Below, one piece after another: positions 53,148 through 64,000 of a DNA stretch of 64,000 nucleotides. The position numbers were made by a program, and so were the translations under genes. This stretch comes from Lactuca virosa (lineage: Eukaryota > Streptophyta > Magnoliopsida > Asterales > Asteraceae), in the NCBI GenBank assembly GCA_928212115.1, contig CAKMRJ010004445.1, positions 4,130,486 through 4,194,485 on the forward strand, read 5' to 3'. The notes under the pieces were generated by a model. That model searched no databases. It was not told where the DNA came from and worked only from the letters and a program-made list of their open reading frames with translations. Positions within the stretch are counted from its first letter, which is position 1; each line of letters opens with the position of its first letter.

Positions 53148-55884
53148 AAAGATACTTTACTTATATGGTTAATCAAATAAATATCAATGTAATTTCATTT
53201 ATTTTCTTATTACAACAGTTATATTTCGAAAATCTACCCAGTTATAACAATGTCATCCAATGTTTATTTCTATAATTTGGTAGATTTTTCAAAGTGTAAT
53301 GTCTTGATTTTTTTTAATCAAAATGTTATAATTAAATAGATTTTTCTAATTACAATGTCTTGATAAGAGCAGGTACATTGCAATAGAAAGAAATGAAATA
53401 TGTTGCTATTTCGTTCATCTAATATTTAACCTTGAACTTGTATCATGTCTAAAATAAGAGGTACTTAGGATTTAATGTTGGTAATCCCATAAATCTTATG
53501 ATTGCGGTCGCCATAGAAGAAGATATAATTGTGAAGAAGAAAAAAAATGGAAAATATGGTTGACAGATGAGAATGTCGAGAAGAAGAAGCACGATCGACT
53601 AGGGTTACGAGAAATAGCCTGATACCATGTTGATTGTATATTTCCCATAACAGGCATATAGCCTTTCCAACAGTATATATACACAAAGATACGAAATGGA
53701 CTACCAATAATTACATGTGCTAATATTCTAACAAGGCTAAATACTTAAGTGGGCTAATAACGAACAATATAAATAATACAAACAATTACATATGGGGTGT
53801 TTGGGATTGCTTATTTAAGCTTCTTATTTGCTTATACCGTTTTGGTACCGGTAATAAGCATATTTTAGTGTTTGGATAGGTACAATTTATAAGCACTTAT
53901 TTGATCAAATAAGAAGTTTTTAATAAGTTGGTTTCTCCTTAGTTATTTGAAACTTCTTATTAAGATATAATACCTAATTACTCATTTACCCCTAATTTAC
54001 CTTAAAATACTCCTTGTACATCGACGACTTTTCTTTTTATTTTTTCGTGACTTTCTTCCTTCACGAACATCACAGACAATGTTCCCCTCCTTTTCTTCAA
54101 ATTCATGCTCCGTAATTCTCACCTTGTGCTACAGTAATGTAAAAAATTAATATTATATTGATTCTTGATTATTGGATAAATTATTGATTGGTTAGTATTT
54201 ATAATATATTGATTCCTCTCATGTAATATACATGCATTCCTCTTACAGTGAGCTATCAAACCACCTGCATCTCAAAACATTGATTACATATAAATCCTTT
54301 TGATAAAATCATAACACCTTTAACCCATTAATAATAATAATAAAAAAACATCTAATTTAAACAGAGTATGGAGTACATGTTTTAGTTTACTTGAAAACTA
54401 AGCGTTTCTAAAAATTTCATAGAATTGTTTTCTTTAAAAATTAATCAACATGTCAACAATAATCAGCCGATCAAACTGTAATTTCACACATACAATCAGT
54501 TATCCATAGTCTAAAGGAAAGTCGGAAGATTGGGAGGAGTAAAATACATTGTAATATGTTATATGTCCTTTTCGATCATTTTATACAAATAAGCAGAAAT
54601 TGCTAAACACTAAAAAACAACTTATCAACTTATCAGTTAATAAGCACTTTTACAAAAAAGCATAGGTTCTTTTAAATAAGCAAATCCCAAACACCCCCAT
54701 AATACGTCTAACAGTAACTAAAACAAGTTTCATTCGGGTTTTCGTTTTAGTTAGATATGGAAAAAATGGATTATGTAAACTTGTAATGTGCTTAATAATG
54801 CTTTTACTTGGAATCATGATTTTTCTTAATAATCAAATGATATATGTACGTAAAAATTATATAAACAATTATACCTCCTGAAGCTTCCCAGTAGTAGTGA
54901 TTGTTACATGCTAGTTAAACCAGCATTTAGGACTATGTTTGGCTGTTTGCCTGAGCTTGTTTCCACATACTTGAGCTGTGGAGCTGTCGACCCACCAGCT
55001 GTGAACACTTTCATCTCTGGGCAATCATTAATCATAAGATAATCCAATGAAGGCATGATTCGTCCCTAAAAAGAAACCCACCAGCTCTGGTAGATCAACT
55101 AGTTCAATAAGCTTTAAAAGAGGAAAAACCACAGCCTTAGAAAAAGATGCCTTTGTTTTTTGCTCTCCATCATCTTCCTCCTTCATCACAATCACTTTCA
55201 TTGCCTTGCAATTCTTTATCATTAACTCTTCAAGTTGCTCGAGGCTTTCAAGTGTGGAAAATGTGAATATATGTTCCAAAAATTCACAGCTATAGATTTC
55301 CAATCTCTTGAGGTTTCTCAGTTCAAGCATAATAACACTTTTGTTGATCCATTGAGTTTCAAACACCTCCTTCATCCCGTCGCAAGACTTTATTTTCAGC
55401 ACTTGAAGCTTTTGCATCTGTCCTGCTGCATACCATGGAATCACACTTGACAATGCATTGCACTTACTTATGCTTATCTCTCTAGGATATTGGCATAAAC
55501 TCCAAGAAACACCGTCCACTTCAGAAAACTGCAGTAAATGACAAAAAGTTAATGTGAATTATTGTTTGATTGTTAACAAAGTTTAATTGTTTGTTCCCCA
55601 CCCATACACTAGTTTATAAAAGTAATTTAATTAAGCATTTGGTTCTTTGTAATGAATTGACTCGGTGCCCATGAAGTTGAAACATAAAAGCTATATGTGG
55701 GGCTAAAATTTTGGAATGCAAGATTAGCCAGGTTAAGAGAGCATATGTTAAGATCAAGATTAGGTTAAAATACACTAGAAGTTTATATTTTCTACTAGAA
55801 ATGAGGAACAACCTGGCCAATGATTTTGTAGTACTTTGGTTAATGATGAGATGTTTTCTTATAAGATATATAATAGGAGGGGTA

Positions 55885-55929
<45 letters not shown>

Positions 55930-58900
55930 AATATAATATTAATAAGAAATTGATTTTACATAATGTGTTTAATATTTAACATATACATAATAGATGAAAT
56001 AATATTGGGAATCCGATTACAAGCTGTAAAAATTTCATTCTCTTGCAATTTTTATGCCTTCTAATCTTTTCATTGGATTTGTATAGCAGCTAACTTTTTC
56101 AATATCTTGTAAGTGATTTGTTGAATTTTCTAGAATATGACTAGTAATTGGAGAATATTTCCAAAGAAATAATGGATTTGTAAAAGGAAGTTGAATAGGT
56201 AGCTGAATATGTTGAAAACATACCTTAGAATTATCAAGAAAGGAGGTAGTTGTAGTGGTATTGTTGAAAGATATTTTATTGTTCCCAGCCTTTGCCCCAC
56301 CACCACCAATACACTTGAGATTTGGAAGGCTTTTTAACGTGAGAGAATCAAGAAGAGGGAACAGAGCGGTGCTTGATGTTATTTTTTCTTCTTCTTCGTC
56401 ATACCATCACACCATTTTATCTTGACTTTCTTTAGGTTCGAAAGAAGTTCTGCCATGAGAGGTGAAAACAAGTACTTGATGCTATGACAATTTCTCATTT
56501 CTATGGTTGTGAGGTTGTGGAATGGGGATTCTGATTGTTTTGTGTGAAGAAGTACGAATTCATTCCAGTTGCACTTCCACACGTGACTCAGCCTCTCCAA
56601 ATCATTTGTATACAAATTCTCAAGGTAGGGAAGTATTCGATGTTGATTATCCTGACTCTTTGAACTACCCTTGATCTCAAATATCACCTCCACTCCTTTA
56701 TATTTCACCAACTCAAGTTTACGGAGGTTATGAATCGAATGTATGAGATAGGCTGGGAACAGAGTATTCTGCACATATATCACAACAAGAAATGTATTAG
56801 TAACTATAACAGTTAAGCTAAAGTCGAATTACCTCAACCATTTGTAACTGCATATCCCTTCACAAGTCCTTTTCTTAAAAATATAAATTTGAGAATGATT
56901 ATTTTGATTTTAAGTATTCTTTCAAGAAATATGTGGAAACTATGAAAATAGTCAATAATGTTAAGAACATTCCTACTTTTGTCCTTAAAATAGTGAACTT
57001 TTTGTTATTTGAATAATAAATCATGAAAAGCTGCATTAGTTCCTGCCCACCAAACAAAATTTGGGAATCTTCTAAAGAAAATGTGAAATCTTTAAAAAAA
57101 AAGAGTAGGAGCTAGTAATTAGTTTTGATAAGCAATGGTAGTTAGTTAAATACAAACTGAAATTCATTAAACCATACATACCTCGTGCCCTTGGCTACTT
57201 TCCACCAATCCATATTTTCTCCCAATTTCTCCGGAATTAAGTATAACCATAGAGGTAAGTGCCCCCAGATCAAACTTGGTGGTGGTAGGTGTTAACAAAT
57301 AACTAAACCTCTTACATTCGTAAATACTTATGCTTTCAACAGCTTGAAATACACGGATAGGGAGACCAGAGTTATTTTCACCACCTTTTATCCTCCACAC
57401 CTCTCTTAGATTCTCTAATTGATATATTCCAATGCTTCTCAAGCTGCTGCTTCTGCTGCCTTCTCCAGTCTCACCAACACAATCCAAGTAGATGTTGAAT
57501 AAAGCTTCAATGGAACCACAATCCCTGACCTCAAGTTGTTCAAGATGACGCAACAATGGCATGTGATTGCAAGGAAATATACTGACAACATTCTCACAAT
57601 GGCGCACTTCAATCTTTCTCAACTTAACTTCATCACTCGTACTAAAGGCACGAGGCCATATCTCCTTCAAATTCTTTATACCCCAAATGCACAGATGCTC
57701 CAACTTAGGAATCAAAACCTGAAAAATAATGAAGTTCTGTTTATAGCCCCTTACAAACTATACATCATACAGTCAACTTTCAAATAATTTTTCATATATT
57801 TCAGTATTTCACCAATTATTAAACATAAAACACAATGTGAATGCAACATTTTTTTGAAACATTTAATCATAAAGACTGGTTGAACAGTATTAACATAAAA
57901 CATCGTTACCTCTTCGTTTGACAAGAAAGATATTGCCAGTTTATTCTTGGAATAAATGCTTGTGGTATTTGGAATTGTGGAAGTTTCCTTCAAACTTCAA
58001 CATTGGATGATTTCTAGAATACCATTCTACACGTGTGGTTTTAATTTGTCAAGAATGGATGGTAGCATGTTTGTCAAGCTTGGATGGTAATAGACAATTG
58101 AATTCATACATTCATTTGCCTATAAAAGGAAATGAAACCAAGCTTATTAAAAACACCACACCTCAAATTACATCTTCATCTTTCTCTCATATTCATACAA
58201 ATATATATTTGATATATTTGTTTTTCTTTCCTCTATCTCTGTAAACACCGAATATTATAGTAAATTGGTTCTCGGCTTCCTCCGCCCGTGGTATTTCCCG
58301 ATTTGGGTTTCCACGTAAATATCGCGTGTTTTTTCTTTTTATCGTTCGATTTATTTTTGGTTGATTATTCAAATAGTTTTATATTCCGTTGAATCGCTAT
58401 CGTGATATTTGGGTTTTATACTTCGATCTTGAAGTTATCGATTATTTATTGTAGTCGATTTGTCTACAATTGGTATCAGAGCTATCCGGGTTTTCCGATA
58501 ACGATTCGTAAAAACTATTTTCAACCATGTCATCGATGAAGTACGATATTCCTTTACTTGACAGAAACACAAGATTCCCTCTCTGGCAAGTAAAGATGAA
58601 AGATGTGTTGATCCAAATGGATCTCCACAAAGCACTATTAGGAATGGAGAAAATGCCGGCAACTTGGTCGACTGAGGAAAAGGAGATGAAAAGATCTGAA
58701 GGCGTCGTCGCAGATCCGTCTGCATCTTTCTAACGACGTTCTCCAAGATGTGTTGAAAGAGACATCCGCAGCGGCTCTCTGCCTAAAACTCGAGCAGCTA
58801 CTTATGACGAAAAGCTTGCCCAACAAGCTACACTTGAAGCAACGAATTTTTAACCTAAAGATGGGTGAAGGTAGTTCTTTGTCTGATCACCTCTCTACCT

Positions 58901-61900
58901 TTAAAGAGCTTGTAGGAAATCTGGAGAATATGGACGTCAAATACGAAGATGAAGACTTGGCGTTATTTTTATTATCTTCTCTCCCAGACTCCTACGATCA
59001 CTTTCGTGACACCATTATCTATTCTCGGGACACTCTTGTCCTTGACGAGGTAATGACTGCTCTTGATTCAAAGGAAAAGATGAAGCAGATAGTTGGGAAC
59101 AGTAGCAGCGATCCTAAAGCCGAATGTCTCAACATCAGAGGGAGACCTAACGAGAGAGGTAGCTCTTCACAAAACCGATCTAGATCTAAGTCCAAAGCCA
59201 ATCACAAGTATTGCAATTATTGCCACAAGAAGGGACATCTGATCGATGAATGTTTCAAGTTAAAGAACAAGGAGAAAGCAAAGGCAATCGCAAAGGGAAA
59301 ACAACCAATACACACCGTTGAAGCCGATGTTGCCGAAACTGGTTCCGATGGCGAGCTTCTATCCGTTTCAGACTATGGTTTAATGACCACGAGTGAGTGG
59401 GTACTTGATTCAGCGTGTACTTTTCATATGAGCTCCAACCGAAGCGTTTTTCATTCATATGAAAAGGTTAACGAAGGCCACGTTCTAATGGGTAACGACA
59501 CTTCGTGTCGTATTATTGGACGGGGTACACTCAGGTTCCGCATGTTCGATGGCGTTGTTCGAACGATTCAAGATGTGAAGCACGTATCCGGTCTTAGGCG
59601 AAATTTACTAAGTCTCGGTACTTTCGAGAAGAAAGGTTACGGGTTTGTTGGCAAAGACGGGAAACTCCATATTTTCAAGGAAGGTTCTGTGGTCATCCGA
59701 GGAGTTAGAAAATCCGCAAACCTTTACATTATGGATGGGCAAGTTATCTCGGGCGAAGTCTCGGTATGTTCTAAATCCCTCTCCAACGTTGATCGCTCTC
59801 GTCTATGGCACCTCAGGCTCGCTCACATGTCATACCATGGTATGAATGAACTAAGTCGAAGGGGGTTGCTCGGGGAGCACAAATCAATCGAACTTGAATT
59901 CTGTGAAGATTGTGTATTTGGAAAGCAGAAGCGAGTGAGTTTTATCGGTGGCAAACATACGACGAAAGGGCCACTTGACTACATACACTCTGATTTATGG
60001 GGACCAGCGAAGGTTACATCGAAAGGTGGAGCCTCTTATATGCTCACGATCATTGACGATTTCTCAAGAAAGGTATGGTCGTTCTTCTTGAAGTCAAAGG
60101 GAGAAGTATTCCAAACCTTTAGAGATTGGAAAGTATTGGTTGAAAAGCAATCAGGTTTTGAAGTGAAATACCTTCGTACTGATAATGGACTGGAATTTTG
60201 TTCTGAAGAATTCAACTCCTATTGTCGTAGGGAAGGAATTACGAGGCATCGCACCGTAGTTCATACACCACAGCAGAACGGCGTAGCGGAACGTATGAAC
60301 CGCACCATCATGGAGAAGGTCTGATGCATGCTATCTCATTCGAAGTTGCCGAAGTCTTTTTGGGCCGAGGCCGCTTCAACCGCATGCTACATTATCAACT
60401 GTTCCCCTTCTCGTGCTATTCAAAAGAAGACCCCATTTGAGCTTTGGTCCGGCCAACCTGCTGATTACACAAAATTGATTCCATTTGGATGTCCAGCATA
60501 TGCCCGAGTTGATAACGGTAAATTGTAACCGAGGGCAATTAAATGCGTCTTTCTCGGATATCCGACAGGTGTTAAAGGGTTCAAATTATGGAGCCCGGAG
60601 CTAAGCAAGGTTTTGACATCTAAAGATGTGACCTTCGATGAAAAAGCCATGCTTCATCCTATCTCCAACATTCAGACCAGAGAAAATGAAAATTTGGAAA
60701 AAGACAAAGTTTGAGTGGAGGTGGAGTTTCCTTTAAATTCATCTTTCGAGGACCAGTCTCATGAAGGTGTCGAGGTTTCTCAACCCTCGAATAATCAACA
60801 TTCCTCTTCTCATGAGCCAGCCGAAGCTCCAAGACAACCTCACAGTCCCTCCATTGCAAGAGATAGACCTCGCAGACAGATTGTACCTCCAAAGAGATAT
60901 GTTCAAGCCAATTCTGTCGCTTATGCACTTACAGTTGCCAATGAAGTTGAGTCTGTTCTGGAGCCCACAAGCTACAACGAGGCCATTCAATCCAAACATT
61001 CTAATAAGTGGATGGTTGCCATGCACGAGGAGATGAAATCTCTTCAGAAAAATGGCACATGGGATCTCGTTCCAGCTCCAAAGGGTAAGAAGACAGTTAA
61101 GTGCAAATGGGTCTACAAGTTGAAGGAGGCTATCCACCCTGGTGACAAACCAAGATATAAAGCTCGTTTGGTAGCCAAAGGCTACAGTCAAATCCCAGGT
61201 ATCGATTATACCAACATTTTCTCTCCGGTTGTGAAACACACGTCAATACGTGTCTTGTTGGGATTAGTTGCCTCTCATGACTATGAATTAGAGCAACTTG
61301 ATGTTACTACAACATTCTTAAATGGTGTGCTTGAGGAAGAGATATATATGCAACAACCTGAAGGTTTTGTAGCTCCTGGCAAGGAAAGCTACGTGTGCAA
61401 ATTGAAGAAGTCTCTTTATGGCCTCAAGCAATCTCCTCGACAATGGTATAAAAGGTTTGACTCATTTATGACCAGTCAAAGCTGAAAAGGTGCACCTACG
61501 ACAGCTGCGTTTACTACAAAAAGTGTGACGATGGTTCAATGGTCTATCTACTTTTATACGTGGATGACATGTTAATTGCAGCGAAGAATATAAAGGAGAT
61601 TCAAATGATAAAAGACCAGTTGAATGCTGAGTTCGATATAAAGGACTTGGGTGCTGCCAAGAAAATTCTAGGAATGGAAATAGTGCGAGACCGTAGTGCA
61701 AGAACTCTATACCTTTCTCAACAAAGCTACATTGAGAAGGTTCTGCACCGTTTCAATATGCATGACGCAAAAGAAGTCAGCACTCCTTTCGCAGCCCACT
61801 TCAAGCTATCATCCGCCTTAAGTCCTACCACCGAAGAAGATATAGCATACATGGCAAAGGTACCATACTCCCAGCGCTGTAGGATCTCTTATGTATGCTA

Positions 61901-64000
61901 TGATTTGTACACGTCCAGATTTGTCATATGCGGTAAGCATGGTGAGCAGATACATGGCGAATCCAGGAAAGGAGCATTGGGTTGCTGTTAAATGGATTTT
62001 TCGCTACTTGTGAGGTACTTCCTCTTTATGTCTGCGGTTTGGAAAAACCGATAATGGAGTACTAGGTTATGTGGATTCCGATTATGCAAAGGACTTGGAT
62101 AAAAGACGATCGATTACAGGGTACGTGTTTACTTTGGTTGATTGCGCAGTTAGCTGGAAAGCGCAGTTACAATCTACTGTAGCGTTATCCACCACTGAAG
62201 CCGAATACATGGCTGCTACGGAAGCAGTGAAGGAAGCCATCTGGTTGAAACGGTTGATAGGTGAGCTTTCAAACAAGTTATCTGTTAACACTGTTTTTTT
62301 GTGACAATCAAAGTGCAATATTTCTGACGAAGGATCAAATGTTCCATGATCGAACGAAGCATATTGATGTTCGTTATCACTTCATCAGAGATGTTATTGC
62401 TAAAGGCGATATTACAGTAAACAAGATCAGCACCAATGATAATCCTGCTGATATGTTCACTAAAAGTCTTCCAATAGCCAAATTCAAAGCATGTTTGGAT
62501 TTGGTGGGTGTTTCAGATCGCATTTGAGCCTGATAGGCTCGTGGTGGAGGAAGTATATTTACTTTTCGAAATCAATTTTTTCTCATATGGTGTTTGCAGA
62601 TTCTTATAGAGATTTGGAGTATGATGAGCTGTTGATAAACTGTTTTGCATGATCATTGTGCAAGTTAAAGTTTTTTCATCCTGTCTCATTTGAAGTCAAG
62701 GTGGAGATTGTGGAAGTTTCCTCTCAAACTTCAACATTGATGATTTCTAGAATACCATTCTACACATGTGGTTTTAATTTGTCAAGAATGGGGTGGTACA
62801 TGTTTGTCAAGAATGGATGGTAGCATGTTTGTCAAGCTTGATGGTAATAGACAATTGAATTCATACATTCATTTGCCTATAAAAGGAAATGAAACCAAAC
62901 TTATTAAAAACACCACACCTCAAATTACATCTTCATCTTTCTCTCATATTCATACAAATATATATTTGATATATTTGTTTTTCTTTCCTCTATCTCTGTA
63001 AACACCGAATATTATAGTAAATTGGTTCTCGGCTTCCTCCGCCCGTGGTTTTTCCCGATTTGGGTTTCCACGTAAATATCGCGTGTTTTTTCTTTTTATC
63101 GTTCGATTTATTCTTGGTTGATTATTCAAATAGTTTTATATTCCGTTGAATCGCTATCGTCATATTTGGGTTTTATACTTCGATCTTGAAGTTATCGATT
63201 ATTTATTGTAGTCGATTTGTCTACAGGAATGCCTCCAATTTCTAAATCCACAAGTTGTGGTAGCGCAATTACGTTGACATTCTGGCCCAAATTCAATAGC
63301 TCCCGTAGCCCACTCAACAATAGAAGCTTCAACTTGGGAAATGTAATTGTCTCTTCGCCTCTATCCTCGTTATGTATGAGTTCTTTCATAACAGGGCAAC
63401 CACAAACCTTGAGATATCCAATATTTGACATAGCTTTTGCAACACTGAGTGTGAAAAGGTATTTCAAATCTGCACACTTCAAAACAACAAGGATTCTTAA
63501 ATCAAGGAACGAAGATGACTGAGGACGAAGTGTAATTGTCTCTTCTCTTCTATCCTCATTATGTATTATTTCTTTCATAACAGGACAATAAGAACCTTAA
63601 GATGCTCAAGATTTGATAGGGCTTTTGCAACACTGAGTGTGAAAAGATATTTCAACTCTGCACACTTTGAAACAACAAGGATTCTTAAATCAGGGAATGA
63701 AGAGGACTGAGGACGAAGTGAGGGCTTCACCACAACACTTTCAAGATCATTCATATCATCCACACTGTGGAAAAGTTGCCTCCAAAATTAGCAAGTGGCA
63801 AATAGTTCAGGGGTTATTTCCGTAACTTATCATTTACTATTCATAGTTTGACTATGAATAGTAATCTAATATGAAATTGAAAATGGAATTGGACGGAATG
63901 GAGGCGCAACAATTTTTTGGACGGCATTTTTTGTTTTCACATTAGATTTATATTCTCCTCTTTGGCTATAAATAGCCAGAGAGACTTAACCCACAAAAAA

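Overview
The window is plant nuclear DNA and most likely comes from a lettuce relative (Asteraceae, Lactuca). Three things point there: intron-containing plant genes with GT-AG introns, Ty1/copia and Ty3/gypsy elements nested in one another, and broken leucine-rich-repeat exons that closely match my memory of the lettuce RGC2 (Dm3) resistance-gene family. The species call is from memory, not from a search.

Layout. 1-15738 is a stack of gypsy-type elements, mostly minus strand. It contains an element with 3.1 kb LTRs (A), fragments of two others (C, B), and an older LTR (D2) that carries a solo LTR with a perfect 5-bp target duplication (11738-14022). 15739-31788 is the gene island: a MULE transposase fragment, a berberine-bridge-enzyme-like oxidase (20291-21871), OEP21 (five exons, 23202-25471) and a thylakoid-lumen FKBP18-like isomerase (five exons, 27557-30335), all minus strand. 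I recall OEP21 and FKBP18 being neighbours in Arabidopsis too, so this looks like conserved microsynteny. 31789-47534 is a second nest: LTR G, a decayed copia element (F), and LTRs D and E with gypsy remnants. 48094-53147 is a young, almost intact copia element (H; LTRs nearly identical, TSD AAAGA). 54904 to about 63765 is an RGC2-like LRR pseudogene on the minus strand, split by copia element I (57976-63225, TSD GGAAT) and bounded on the right by the start of another LTR (63766).

Most unusual signal. The large LTRs share one modular layout although their short repeated words differ. Each family has its own CpG-containing (quasi-)palindrome: ACTCGNCGAGT, GTACGCTGGGCGTAC, CCACGTCGTGG or GTACGGCCGTAC. 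In family after family these words come in pairs whose starts are 20-22 bp apart, most often exactly 21. The pairs form two clusters, one upstream of a TATA-like box and one in the leader. The same pairs at 21 bp also occur in the untranslated leader of copia element F, which belongs to another superfamily. Around them lie a shared 20-bp palindrome, a shared consensus splice donor and acceptor, and position-equivalent but unrelated tandem repeats.

The cellular genes show no operon-like relation. OEP21 (plastid outer envelope channel) and FKBP18 (lumenal isomerase) are both plastid proteins. The oxidase is a secreted flavoprotein.
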